A stretch of 64,000 bases of DNA from Candidatus Saccharibacteria bacterium UBA5148 (GTDB lineage: Bacteria; Patescibacteriota; Saccharimonadia; Saccharimonadales; UBA4665), in assembly GCA_002413835.1 (NCBI GenBank), contig DHXU01000009.1:227484-291483 (forward strand), given 5' to 3'. The notes below the pieces were generated by a model. The model worked only from the letters and a program-made list of their open reading frames with translations, made no database searches and was not told the DNA's origin. A program made the position numbers and the translations under genes. Below, one piece after another: positions 35,004 to 42,981 of this stretch; position 1 is the first letter of the stretch, and the number at the start of each line of letters is the position of its first letter.

Positions 35004-35291
35004 ATGTCTCCAAACCAAAATTTGCCACCAGTCGGCGAAACCGGCGATCAAAACCAACCACCATATCACTTGTACGACGACGAGCAGCTCATCCAGGCGG
35101 CCGCTGATGATCCGTACCTCGGTTCGGTGCTGCTGGGTCTACAACAGGTCGAAAAATTAAAGCAAGCTCATCCGGACGACGATCATTACCAGATCCTGGC
35201 CGAGTTAGCCGCCGAGGCAGCACGAATGTATATAAAATCAGTAGGTTACGCGACAACGGAGAACGCGCCACCGCATCCAATACCCGAGTAA
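35004..35291 (+). CDS. Hypothetical protein (95 aa)
   Basis: A small acidic soluble protein; residues 25-80 look helical (EQLIQAAADDPYLGSVLL and similar), and both ends are Pro-rich and probably disordered. No family was recognised. The strong promoter with its -10 box 6 nt upstream fixes the start at 35004 and makes this a real gene. It precedes ftsK, which has its own -10 box. Confidence 0.65.
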   Translation: MSPNQNLPPVGETGDQNQPPYHLYDDEQLIQAAADDPYLGSVLLGLQQVEKLKQAHPDDDHYQILAELAAEAARMYIKSVGYATTENAPPHPIPE

Positions 35292-35318
35292 GCTCTAGAC
35301 CGTTCACGAAGAAGACGG

Positions 35319-35324
35319 TATAAT
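35319..35324 (+). promoter_or_regulatory. -10 box for ftsK
   Basis: TATAAT ends 9 nt before the ATG at 35334. No clear -35 at the right distance; no Shine-Dalgarno. Confidence 0.5.
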
Positions 35325-35333
35325 AAAACAGTT

Positions 35334-37601
35334 ATGGCTAAAAAGAAAAAACAAACACGCAGCAAGAAGGCAGCACCGAAGCAATCATCTCCGTTCTGGC
35401 AGTACGCCAGCGCGGTATTCCTGGTACTCCTGGCGTTATTCATACTGCTTGGAGGCCTCGGTACGGGTGGGGTATTGCCGCTCAACCTCTTCAAAGGCAT
35501 GAGGTCAGCCTTCGGTCTGACGGCATTCCTACTTCCAATCGTCCTGGTCTACTGGGGTGTCGTCAAATTCATGGCCGACAATCACAAGATGTCATTCGGC
35601 AAACTGCTCAGTCTGTGGGCGGCGCTATTCTTCGCGGCCAGTTTTCTGCATGTCGCTATGGCTGCCAAGACGGTCGGTGCTGATGGCTCAACAGTTTGGA
35701 CCAACGGGCAGGGCGGGGCAGTCGGCAGCTGGCTCGGCGGCCTGGTACTCGGTGCCCTGGATAAGGTTCCGGCAGCTATTGTCTTCATCGCAGCATTTAT
35801 CCCAGCTGCTTTCCACGCCTTCGGCGTGCCGCTGAGTGTCATCTGGGACGCTCTCAAGTCGCTGAGGCCCGAGCCACGCGACCACGAGGATACCGACCTG
35901 ATGTCTCTGAAGCGCCGGGCCAAGAGCGAGCAGCCGGCTGGCTTCAAAATCAATGAGGGCTTGCTGCCATCCCAGGTGGACATATCAGCTGATCCGGAAC
36001 CAGTCGTTCAAAGGCAACGCTTCGGTGGACTCAAGAACAGCGGTGTACGGCTGGCGCAGGCAACGGCAGAAAACCAGGATGCTTTGACGACGACCAGCGA
36101 TCCGAATTGGCAGCTGCCGACAATGGCACTCCTCAACCAGAAGCAGGACAAGCCCGACGCCGGCGACGTCAACGGTAACGCTGCCATCATCCATGATACC
36201 TTTGCCAATTTCAACATTGACGTCGAGATGGAGCGCGCCAATATTGGGCCGCGTGTTACCCAGTACACCCTCAAGCCACCAACTAACGTCAAACTGACCA
36301 AGATTACAGCGCTCGAAAACAACCTGGCGCTTGACCTGGCGGCTCATTCTATCCGTATGGAAGCGCCGATACCCGGTCAGCGAGCCGTTGGTATTGAAGT
36401 TCCCAACGAGAAAGCTGCAACTGTCCGGGTCGGTAATATGTTCAATTCTGCTGCCTGGAAAAAGCTGGCCGGAACTCCGCTAGGCTTTGTGATAGGGAAG
36501 GACATCGCTGGAGATGTCGTGGTAGGCGATTTGTCCAAAATGCCGCACTTGCTGGTTGCCGGACAAACCGGTTCCGGTAAATCCGTCATGATCAATACCT
36601 TGATCACCAGTTTGCTGTATCACAACAGCCCATCCGACCTGAAGCTGATTCTGGTCGACCCCAAGCAGGTCGAAATGGCGCCGTACAAGGAGATGCCGCA
36701 CTTACTGTGCCCAGTTATCAACGAGCCCGAGCAGTGCATCAGTGCTCTCAAATGGGCAGTCGCCGAAATGGAACGCCGCTTTCGCACCATGGCGGGCGTC
36801 GGCAAACGCAACATTGGCGAATACAACCAACTCAAGAAGGAAGCGGGCATGCCCTACATCGTGATTGTCATCGATGAACTGGCTGACCTGATGATGATGG
36901 CCGCCCGCGACGTTGAAGCTTTGATCGTTCGCCTGGCGCAGAAGGCTCGTGCTACCGGTATTCACTTAGTGCTGGCTACTCAGCGCCCGAGCGTTGATGT
37001 CATTACCGGCCTCATCAAGGCCAATGTGCCAGCTCGTGTTGCCTTTACCGTGGCTAGTCAGGTTGACTCCCGAACTATCATCGACCAGATGGGTGCCGAG
37101 AAGCTGCTCGGCCGCGGTGATATGCTGCTGTTAACCAGTGATATGCCGAAGCCGAAGCGTGTCCAGGCTGCTTTGATCGAAGACTATGAGACCGCCAAAG
37201 TTACTGATTTCATCAAGATGCAGCGCCCACCAGCCTACGACATGGACGTCGTCAGCCAACCTGTCCAGCTGAACGGCAAGGGCGGCATCGTGGCTGACAT
37301 GGGCGCCGGCGGCGGTTCGGATGCCGAATCAGATATGTTCCATGACGCTGTTCGTGTCGTCATCGAAGGCAAGAAGGCCAGTACCAGCCTGCTGCAGCGC
37401 CGCCTGCGCATCGGCTACGGCCGTGCTGCCCGCCTGATCGAAGAAATGGAAGAGCAGGGCATCATCGGCCAAGCCGACGGCGCTCGCCCGCGAGAGGTGT
37501 TGGTGAGCAGCCTGGAGCAGGTATTCGGCAGAACAGATGGTACGGCTGAGGATAATGGCCTGGTGCCGGAAGCCCAGGCTGACAAAACATTTGTATCGTA
37601 A
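35334..37601 (+). CDS. ftsK: DNA translocase FtsK/SpoIIIE
   Basis: A 755-residue septal DNA pump that clears chromosome ends during division and activates Xer recombination at dif. A Lys-rich N-terminus is followed by four membrane helices (about 22-165), a shortened linker, and the alpha/beta motor: Walker A VAGQTGSGKSVMINTL (near 410) and Walker B IVIVIDELADLMMM. The C-terminal gamma winged helix (about 665-725, STSLLQRRLRIGYGRAARLI) reads KOPS sites. The linker of about 100 residues is much shorter than in E. coli, as in SpoIIIE-type proteins. A tyrosine recombinase is encoded at 62612-63529 and may be its partner. Confidence 0.96.
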   Translation: MAKKKKQTRSKKAAPKQSSPFWQYASAVFLVLLALFILLGGLGTGGVLPLNLFKGMRSAFGLTAFLLPIVLVYWGVVKFMADNHKMSFGKLLSLWAALFFAASFLHVAMAAKTVGADGSTVWTNGQGGAVGSWLGGLVLGALDKVPAAIVFIAAFIPAAFHAFGVPLSVIWDALKSLRPEPRDHEDTDLMSLKRRAKSEQPAGFKINEGLLPSQVDISADPEPVVQRQRFGGLKNSGVRLAQATAENQDALTTTSDPNWQLPTMALLNQKQDKPDAGDVNGNAAIIHDTFANFNIDVEMERANIGPRVTQYTLKPPTNVKLTKITALENNLALDLAAHSIRMEAPIPGQRAVGIEVPNEKAATVRVGNMFNSAAWKKLAGTPLGFVIGKDIAGDVVVGDLSKMPHLLVAGQTGSGKSVMINTLITSLLYHNSPSDLKLILVDPKQVEMAPYKEMPHLLCPVINEPEQCISALKWAVAEMERRFRTMAGVGKRNIGEYNQLKKEAGMPYIVIVIDELADLMMMAARDVEALIVRLAQKARATGIHLVLATQRPSVDVITGLIKANVPARVAFTVASQVDSRTIIDQMGAEKLLGRGDMLLLTSDMPKPKRVQAALIEDYETAKVTDFIKMQRPPAYDMDVVSQPVQLNGKGGIVADMGAGGGSDAESDMFHDAVRVVIEGKKASTSLLQRRLRIGYGRAARLIEEMEEQGIIGQADGARPREVLVSSLEQVFGRTDGTAEDNGLVPEAQADKTFVS

Positions 37602-37635
37602 CGGCGGTCGAACAACCATAGGTCTTAGACCCCCC

Positions 37636-37664
37636 TTGTTATAAGCGGCATGTAGCGGTACCAT
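37636..37664 (+). promoter_or_regulatory. Putative promoter of the small RNA
   Basis: TTGTTA (37636-37641), 17-nt spacer, TACCAT (37659-37664), with no start codon placed for a leaderless message and a terminator 140 nt further on. Confidence 0.45.
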
Positions 37665-37670
37665 GTAATT

Positions 37671-37829
37671 GAACACAAACATAAGCCTTGTGGAGGATAG
37701 CCGGTGACGGAAAAGCAGCGTGTAGGTATCTACCTAAGCAGCTGCGCTATGTCACCGCTCCTTCCGCCGGGTGGGCCGATCACAAACCGGGTAGTTATAA
37801 GCTCTTGCACCTCGCAGGGGCTTTTTTAA
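37671..37829 (+). ncRNA. Putative structured small RNA or riboregulatory leader
   Basis: About 158 nt between ftsK and the gene at 37861, with a promoter-like pair upstream and an intrinsic terminator at its end. The 5' part folds into one long hairpin: CGGTGAC/GTCACCG, then GCAGC/GCTGC, then TAGGTA/TACCTA, separated by small internal loops. Sequence near 37683 (AAGCCTT, GAGG) can pair with CCTC and GGGGCTT at the 3' end, closing the molecule. The rest of the 3' half (CCGCCGGGTGGGCCGATC onward) is G+C rich without an obvious long stem. I cannot match it to SRP, 6S, tmRNA, RNase P or a known riboswitch. It could act alone or attenuate the downstream gene. Confidence 0.5.
37799..37827 (+). terminator. 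Rho-independent terminator of the small RNA
   Basis: GCTCTTGC (37801-37808) pairs with GCAGGGGC (37814-37821) using G-U pairs, with a 5-nt loop and six T residues after it. It lies 34 nt before the ATG at 37861, a position also compatible with attenuation of that gene. Confidence 0.8.
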
Positions 37830-37860
37830 TACAGAGAATACAGAGGGAGTTGGTAGGAAG

Positions 37861-38733
37861 ATGATAAGACCGATGGCAGAAACGACGAATGAGGGCAGTG
37901 TTAGGCGGTTGGTGGCCGTATCTGCGAATGGCGAGTCGCCACTACCTGCTGAAGTCGCGCCGGAAGCGGCCTATCAGTTTGCGGTGTGCTGTCGTGAGCC
38001 AGCGACCGGCCAGGGGCAACTGGTCACGCCAGTAGACGATTTTTCAGGCATCCCGCTGTCATTGTCACCAATGTATATGGCAGAACGGCCGAGCCGCTTC
38101 GGACCGGATGACCATCATCTATGGCATGAACGGTTGGATCCGCGCTTGCTAACGCTCGGCGGGCGGGCGCTCCGCAGTTCGCGGATTCAGCGCGCCAACT
38201 ACGATATGCATCACCTCGACTATCATGCATATAATTTTCGCGGCCCTGATATTCCAGAGACAGTCGCCAGCCAGTTACGGCCGATTATCCTCGGGGCAGC
38301 CGGCTATATTCCGGGCAGAGCAATTTCGTTTACCCGAACTGGCGAGCCACAATTGGTGATAGTCCCTGATGATATCAGACGAAAAATGTGGTCTGACGGG
38401 CAAATTCGCGTTGAGCGTGTCGATACTGTTCGGGTCTTTCTGAAGCAGTTAATTCTCGACCAGGATCTGTCTGATGTTAGGAGCAGTACTATTGACGAAT
38501 TCCTGTATACCATGGACATGAAGCGGAAACGGGAGATCGGCAACGACCTGCTGGCCCGGGCTACCCGACGGGCGACCTCATCTGTAAAACAGGCATACGT
38601 TCAGGCCTATAAGTCGAACCTGCTGCCGTTCGATCGGCCACAGACGGTATCTCAGTTCGCGCTGGCGGCCGTGGCTATGCGCCGACGCCGGGCCCGGTTG
38701 TACTCCGACCTAGGCCAGCGGCTGGCCAGCTAG
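37861..38733 (+). CDS. Hypothetical protein (290 aa)
   Basis: A soluble basic protein with no signal peptide or membrane segment and no recognised motif. The C-terminal third is Arg/Lys-rich and helical (KRKREIGNDLLARATRRATS), compatible with nucleic-acid binding, but that is a guess. GGAG lies upstream of the ATG at 37861; an in-frame ATG at 37873 is possible. The terminator and putative structured RNA immediately upstream may regulate it. Confidence 0.65.
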   Translation: MIRPMAETTNEGSVRRLVAVSANGESPLPAEVAPEAAYQFAVCCREPATGQGQLVTPVDDFSGIPLSLSPMYMAERPSRFGPDDHHLWHERLDPRLLTLGGRALRSSRIQRANYDMHHLDYHAYNFRGPDIPETVASQLRPIILGAAGYIPGRAISFTRTGEPQLVIVPDDIRRKMWSDGQIRVERVDTVRVFLKQLILDQDLSDVRSSTIDEFLYTMDMKRKREIGNDLLARATRRATSSVKQAYVQAYKSNLLPFDRPQTVSQFALAAVAMRRRRARLYSDLGQRLAS

Positions 38734-38822
38734 TTGACCAACAGAGGTGGCTAAGGTATAATCAACAGATTATTAACTCAGCTCATAGTTTTATACGTAT
38801 GGGCTATAACCAAAGGAGTGTT

Positions 38823-39278
38823 ATGGCAACAGAGACGGCAACAAAAACGTCTATTGTGACGAACCAGTACGAAATCGCGGTGCTGTATCATCCTGATCTG
38901 GAAGTAGATCTGGAGAAAGCAACCAGCCGTGTCGAGAAACTCTTCACGGATAACGGTGGTACTATTGTCAATACTGACAACTGGGGCAAGCGCAAGCTGG
39001 CCTATGACATCAAGAAATGCGAATCAGCAATCTATGTCATCTACACTGTCGATTTCCCGCCGTTGAACGTTCTGAAAGTGGAAAGCACTTTGAACATCAC
39101 CGACGAAGTCATCCGTTTCCTCATCACCAAGCCCGACCTGAAGGCAATTGCCAAGGCTGAAGCTGCCCGCGAGGAAAAGGCGCGCAAGAACGCCGAGCGC
39201 GGTGAAAACGCCGACGACGATGACCGCGAAGAACCGGAAGAGCCACGTGAACGCCGTGGACGCCGCGACGACCGCTAA
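38823..39278 (+). CDS. rpsF: 30S ribosomal protein S6
   Basis: A 151-residue S6, which pairs with S18 on the platform of the 30S subunit. The ferredoxin-like fold spans residues 12-110 (YEIAVLYHP near the start, WGKRKLAYDIKKCESAIYV, then ITDEVIRFLITK). The tail (about 115-151) is a charged low-complexity extension of Glu, Arg and Asp, like the acidic tail modified by RimK in E. coli but with more Arg. A strong AAAGGAG Shine-Dalgarno sets the start at 38823 instead of the upstream in-frame ATG at 38799. It is first in the rpsF-ssb-rpsR cluster. Confidence 0.95.
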   Translation: MATETATKTSIVTNQYEIAVLYHPDLEVDLEKATSRVEKLFTDNGGTIVNTDNWGKRKLAYDIKKCESAIYVIYTVDFPPLNVLKVESTLNITDEVIRFLITKPDLKAIAKAEAAREEKARKNAERGENADDDDREEPEEPRERRGRRDDR

Positions 39279-39312
39279 TAGTTCACATAATTGGTGGGAC
39301 AAGGGGATAGAT

Positions 39313-39627
39313 ATGGCCGATCCAGAAGCAACAAGTTTACCAGGTGTCGAAATTACCGACCACCGCTATATATCTGCCGGTGAATCGGGCCAGATGATCT
39401 GGGGAAAGATAGCTGTCGACGCTGTACGCGGTTTTCAGACGCAGGATGAGCTTGATCAGTTTACTGAAATGGGCGGACGGGTCGCTTCTCCGGTTGCGAT
39501 CGAGTATGGAGGTCAGACTGCAGCAGACTCAACAGACCGGCTCATGATTATAGGTGTCGGAATGCCGAATCCTGCCGAAACCAACCAGGAGCGAATTATG
39601 CGCCTGTTGGGATTTGAACGCAGCTAA
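39313..39627 (+). CDS. Hypothetical protein (104 aa) between rpsF and ssb
   Basis: A soluble protein starting MADPEATS, after an AAGGGG ribosome-binding site at about 39300-39305. It has a beta-rich middle with no recognised family. Its place between rpsF and ssb, which are usually adjacent, implies cotranscription with S6 and a link to translation or replication; the sequence itself gives no function. Confidence 0.65.
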   Translation: MADPEATSLPGVEITDHRYISAGESGQMIWGKIAVDAVRGFQTQDELDQFTEMGGRVASPVAIEYGGQTAADSTDRLMIIGVGMPNPAETNQERIMRLLGFERS

Positions 39628-39726
39628 GTAGTAAATTTTACCGCTTGACGTGATTGATACACGCAGCGTAGGGTAATAATACAAACTTAGTTAAATGGAC
39701 ATAGTTTCCATAAGGAGGATAGCCAC

Positions 39727-40242
39727 ATGGCTCGTAGTCTCAACCAAGTAACTTTAATGGGCAACCTGACCCGGGACCCGGAACTCCGGCAGACACCGAC
39801 CGGTCAGCAGGTCTGCAGTTTCAGCATCGCGCTGAACCGCAGTTACAAAGCCGCTGACGGTGAATGGCAGGAAGCTACTGATTACATTGATGTAGTTGCC
39901 TGGGGCCCGCTCGGCGAACGTGTCGCCCAGTATCTGGCAAAGGGTCGCCGCTGTCTCGTGCAGGGTCGGCTGCAGAGCCGCAACTGGGAGCAGGAAGGTA
40001 AGAAGCGCAGCAAAGTCGAAGTACTGGCCAGCGACGTTACCTTCCTGGATGGCCGCAGTGACAGCGAAGGCGGCGAAGGCGGTGGTTCCGGCGGCTATCA
40101 ACGCGGTTCCGGCACATCGACCTTCAACGGCGGCGCTTCAGGCAGCGCTGGTGGCTCCAAGCCTGCCGCCAAAAAGAAAGATGACGTCGTCATCGAAGAC
40201 ATCGGCGACGAGCCGATCAACCTCGACGACATTCCTTTCTAA
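39727..40242 (+). CDS. ssb: Single-stranded DNA-binding protein
   Basis: A 171-residue SSB. The OB fold is at 1-108 (SLNQVTLMGNLTRDPELRQT, FSIALNRSYK, IDVVAWGPLGERVAQYL, KGRRCLVQGRLQSRNW). A Gly/Ser-rich disordered linker follows, and the C-terminus ends DDIPF, the acidic tip that recruits repair and replication proteins. It coats ssDNA as a tetramer. A very strong AAGGAGG Shine-Dalgarno (about 39713-39719) precedes it. Confidence 0.97.
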   Translation: MARSLNQVTLMGNLTRDPELRQTPTGQQVCSFSIALNRSYKAADGEWQEATDYIDVVAWGPLGERVAQYLAKGRRCLVQGRLQSRNWEQEGKKRSKVEVLASDVTFLDGRSDSEGGEGGGSGGYQRGSGTSTFNGGASGSAGGSKPAAKKKDDVVIEDIGDEPINLDDIPF

Positions 40243-40315
40243 TGTGCTGATGCGAACTCCATAGACAAATGCTAATTTTAGACTATAATCAGTTTAAAAT
40301 TACGAGGAGATATGT

Positions 40316-40582
40316 ATGCTTGGTGAACTAACACCTGAATATGCCAGAACTGTAGAACTTCCACTCAATCCGTTTCGCAGGCATCGTATTGTTGCCGAAA
40401 TGCTTGATGATCCACGATTTGTCGGAGATGTACAAGTAGTCACTAATCCTACTCATGCGGTTGAAACGTCGGAAAACAGTACTACATTGATTGGATACAC
40501 AGTATTTCCGTTTCTCGGCCGAAGAACACTGAAAAAAACTGCGCAGGCATTAGTTTTCATCGAAAATAATAATTCATACTAG
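40316..40582 (+). CDS. Hypothetical protein (88 aa) between ssb and rpsR
   Basis: A small soluble protein, beta-rich by eye, with no recognised family. It has a good GAGGAG Shine-Dalgarno (40302-40308) and an upstream TATAAT-like box near 40283, so the rpsR end of the cluster may have an internal promoter. Base composition is more A+T rich than its neighbours. Confidence 0.6.
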   Translation: MLGELTPEYARTVELPLNPFRRHRIVAEMLDDPRFVGDVQVVTNPTHAVETSENSTTLIGYTVFPFLGRRTLKKTAQALVFIENNNSY

Positions 40583-40599
40583 TAATAACGGAGATATAT

Positions 40600-40803
40600 A
40601 TGGCAAAGATTTTTAAACATCGAACCGATGTAGCATATTTTGACTATAAGGACGTGAAGACCTTGCAGCGCTACGTCAACATGTACGGACAGATTGAAAC
40701 CCGCAAGAAGACCGGTCTGACCGAGAGTCAGCAGCGCCGTCTGGCGAGCGCTATCAAGCGCGCCCGCCACATCGCATTACTGCCGTTCGTAGCAAGTAAC
40801 TAG
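40600..40803 (+). CDS. rpsR: 30S ribosomal protein S18
   Basis: A 67-residue S18, partner of S6 on the small-subunit platform. Core motif: FDYKDVKTLQRYVNMYGQI, then TRKKTGLTESQQRRLASAIK and RARHIALLPF. No zinc-binding cysteines are present (the Cys-minus form). A GGAG ribosome site precedes the ATG. Confidence 0.96.
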   Translation: MAKIFKHRTDVAYFDYKDVKTLQRYVNMYGQIETRKKTGLTESQQRRLASAIKRARHIALLPFVASN

Positions 40804-40815
40804 GGTACTTGCAGG

Positions 40816-41148
40816 GTGGAAGATTTGTCAGCACTCGTACTCATGACCCGCTTGGCTAACCAGCTGGGCGGCTTGGTGTCGGCGCTGGATATCGATCTCA
40901 TCGGCAAGGAAACCCAGAAGGCACTGAATGCTATCAAGCACCTAGCCGCCGAAGCCCGGTTAGATGTCCGTGATTACGAGATGTCTGACAGTCGGGCTGA
41001 TATGGAAAAGAATGCCAGGATTGCTGTGAAGCGCCTCGAAGAGCTGCGGGGGCAGATCCTGCTGGCCAGTGAACATGGTATCTTCAGTGCTGTCGATGTC
41101 GTCGTACTATCGGCCCAGCTCGATGAAATAGTTTCGAAATTAGGGTAA
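40816..41148 (+). CDS. Hypothetical helical protein (110 aa)
   Basis: An almost wholly helical soluble protein with heptad-like Leu/Ala spacing (LANQLGGLVSALDIDLIG and later LEELRGQILL), suggesting a coiled-coil or helical bundle. The start is a GTG at 40816, 12 nt after rpsR, with GCAGGG just upstream. Members may be specific to this lineage; no function can be given. Confidence 0.6.
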   Translation: MEDLSALVLMTRLANQLGGLVSALDIDLIGKETQKALNAIKHLAAEARLDVRDYEMSDSRADMEKNARIAVKRLEELRGQILLASEHGIFSAVDVVVLSAQLDEIVSKLG

Positions 41149-41193
41149 AATAGCCGTATAACATCATTGCACCAGCTGTGCGGAGGAGAAGCT

Positions 41194-41499
41194 ATGGATT
41201 CGCTGTACAACGATTATTACAACCAGGCACTGAGCTTACAGAATCATTTTCACGACGTCGTCGATAATCATGACCATCCGGTGGCTCAGAACCTGCAGCG
41301 TGAAATCCATGGCCTGACTGAGGATTTCAAGTCCGACAAACATCCCCGCAGTACTGAAGAACGTATCAAGGTCATTGAACACCAGCTGATCGAGGCAAGG
41401 GCGAACGGCCAGGCACCGATGAACTATCAGGATATTGATAATCTGCAGCATCAGTATCAACGGCTGCGCGAAAACATCCGCAAATTACCAAATTATTAA
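41194..41499 (+). CDS. Hypothetical helical protein (101 aa)
   Basis: A highly charged His/Asn/Gln-rich helical protein (NHFHDVVDNHDHPVAQNLQ) with no membrane segment. GGAGGAG at 41181-41187 is an excellent Shine-Dalgarno for the ATG at 41194, which settles the start against the in-frame ATG at 41167. It lies between the helical protein and efp, in the same direction. Confidence 0.65.
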   Translation: MDSLYNDYYNQALSLQNHFHDVVDNHDHPVAQNLQREIHGLTEDFKSDKHPRSTEERIKVIEHQLIEARANGQAPMNYQDIDNLQHQYQRLRENIRKLPNY

Positions 41500-41531
41500 C
41501 CCACTGAATAACGGCATAGGAGATAACCCAT

Positions 41532-42098
41532 ATGGCACTGAGTATTACTGAACTGAAGAAAGGCACGTTGTTCCAACTGGACGGCGTACCATATCGGGTT
41601 GTCGATTATAACCAGAAGGTCATGGGCCGCGGCGGCTCGATCGTCAACGTCCGCATCAAGAGTCTGCTGGACGGCAAAGTCCTCGAGAAAACCTTCAAGG
41701 GCAACGAGCAGCTTGGCCGCGCCGATGTCAGCAACCAGACGGTGCAGTATCTGTACAGCGACGGTTCGACATTCTACTTTATGAACGAAGACAGTTTCGA
41801 ACAATTCGAGGTAGCAGCTGACCTGGTGGGTGACGGGGCTGGCTACCTCAAGGAAGGCGACGCTGTAACGCTACAATTCTTTGATGACCAGGCGATCAAC
41901 GTCGAACTCCCTAAGAACGTACCACTGGTGGTTACCTACACCGAGGACGCTATCAAAGGTGACACCAGCTCGTCGATTACCAAGTCTGCAACACTTGAGA
42001 CGGGCATCACTATCCGTGTGCCGGCATTTATCAAACAAGGCGACCTGATTTCTGTTGATACGAGCAACGGTGCCTACCGCGAACGCGTGAAGGCGTGA
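41532..42098 (+). CDS. efp: Elongation factor P
   Basis: A 188-residue EF-P that relieves ribosome stalling at proline stretches. Three beta domains are present: KOW-like 1-63, OB 67-125, and C-terminal OB 130-188 (SSITKSATLETGITIRVPAF and IKQGDLISVDTSNGAYRERV). The loop that reaches the peptidyl-transferase centre reads KVMGRGGSI, with Arg33 where E. coli has the beta-lysylated Lys34. Genes for the known EF-P modifiers (epmA/epmB, earP) are not in the window. AGGAG precedes the ATG. The abundance of polyproline proteins here (cohesin tails, DHH tail) makes the factor relevant. Confidence 0.95.
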   Translation: MALSITELKKGTLFQLDGVPYRVVDYNQKVMGRGGSIVNVRIKSLLDGKVLEKTFKGNEQLGRADVSNQTVQYLYSDGSTFYFMNEDSFEQFEVAADLVGDGAGYLKEGDAVTLQFFDDQAINVELPKNVPLVVTYTEDAIKGDTSSSITKSATLETGITIRVPAFIKQGDLISVDTSNGAYRERVKA

Positions 42099-42103
42099 GG
42101 ACA

Positions 42104-42208
42104 ATGGCGAAATACGAACAACATCCTGTCCACGAAGGACTCCGTACTTTTGGCAAGGTGGCTGTCGTAATTGGTGCCTTAGCTGTCGGCGCAGCTATCC
42201 TCGCGTAA
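42104..42208 (+). CDS. 34-residue membrane microprotein
   Basis: A short frame fitting exactly between efp (5 nt away) and tlyA (5 nt away). The product is MAKYEQHPVHEG, then LRTFGK, then a single hydrophobic helix of Val, Ala, Ile and Gly to the C-terminus. GAGG lies 3 nt before the ATG. The tight fit and clear hydrophilic-then-transmembrane pattern argue that it is translated. No function known. Confidence 0.5.
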   Translation: MAKYEQHPVHEGLRTFGKVAVVIGALAVGAAILA

Positions 42209-42213
42209 TTATC

Positions 42214-42936
42214 ATGGAGAAATCACGGCTCGACCAGGCATTGACGCGGCGCGGACTGGTACATTCCCGGTCGCAAGCTGAGAGTTATATCAAACTGGGA
42301 CAGGTGAAGGTGAACGGCAAGTTCATTACCAAAACCGGCGAGCAGGTGACTGATGCAGACAAGCTGGAAGTTACGGCCGCCGCGCAATATGTGTCACGGG
42401 CGGCCCTCAAACTTGCTTCGGTGGCTGAAGTGCTCGGTATACGTTTTGACGGAACAGTTATCCTGGACGTCGGTAGCTCGACGGGTGGATTTACCGACTA
42501 TGCATTGAAGCATGGCGCTGTAAAATCGATTGCTGTCGAAGTTGGCACCGATCAATTACACCCCAGCCTCCATGGTAATCCGGCGATTGAGCTGCACGAG
42601 CAGACCGACATCCGGGATTTCAAAACTGATCAAAAGGTCGATATTGTCGTCGCCGACGTGTCATTTATCAGCCTGCGTGATATCTTGCCAGCCGTTGCCC
42701 GGTTATGCGGTCCGGGAACCCAGATCGTCGCCATGGTGAAGCCGCAGTTCGAAGCCGAGCGCTCCAACCTGAAGCACAAAGGTGTTATCAAGAACGATCG
42801 TATGCGCCGCGACATCCTGAAGGATTTTGAACAGTGGGCGCTGCAGTATTTCAAGATTGTCAACAAGGCGGACTCCGAAGTCAGCGGCTCGAAGGGAAAC
42901 GTCGAGCGCTTTTATCTGCTGCAAAAGCTCAGATAA
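42214..42936 (+). CDS. tlyA: TlyA-family rRNA 2'-O-methyltransferase
   Basis: A 240-residue protein with an N-terminal S4 RNA-binding domain (residues 3-55, RLDQALTRRGLVHSRSQAES) and a FtsJ-type methyltransferase: SAM motif VILDVGSSTGGFTDY, then IVVADVSFISL and MVKPQFEAERSNLKHKGVI. In mycobacteria TlyA methylates 16S C1409 and 23S C1920, and its loss gives capreomycin resistance. The hemolysin label sometimes given to the family is historical. Confidence 0.93.
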   Translation: MEKSRLDQALTRRGLVHSRSQAESYIKLGQVKVNGKFITKTGEQVTDADKLEVTAAAQYVSRAALKLASVAEVLGIRFDGTVILDVGSSTGGFTDYALKHGAVKSIAVEVGTDQLHPSLHGNPAIELHEQTDIRDFKTDQKVDIVVADVSFISLRDILPAVARLCGPGTQIVAMVKPQFEAERSNLKHKGVIKNDRMRRDILKDFEQWALQYFKIVNKADSEVSGSKGNVERFYLLQKLR

Positions 42937-42969
42937 CACTCTGGGCCGCAAAATTCTCTGCTCAAGTGG

Positions 42970-42975
42970 TAAACT
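42970..42975 (+). promoter_or_regulatory. -10 box for the phosphoribosyltransferase gene
   Basis: TAAACT ends 6 nt before the ATG at 42982. No Shine-Dalgarno. Confidence 0.45.
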
Positions 42976-42981
42976 AGGCAT

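Noticed and set aside
37671..37829. Assignment of the small RNA as SRP (4.5S), 6S or a ZTP/THF riboswitch
   Set aside because: Single short matches exist (AAGCAGC, CCGCC-GGG, GGAG...CTCC), but the invariant loops and helix order of these families are not found.
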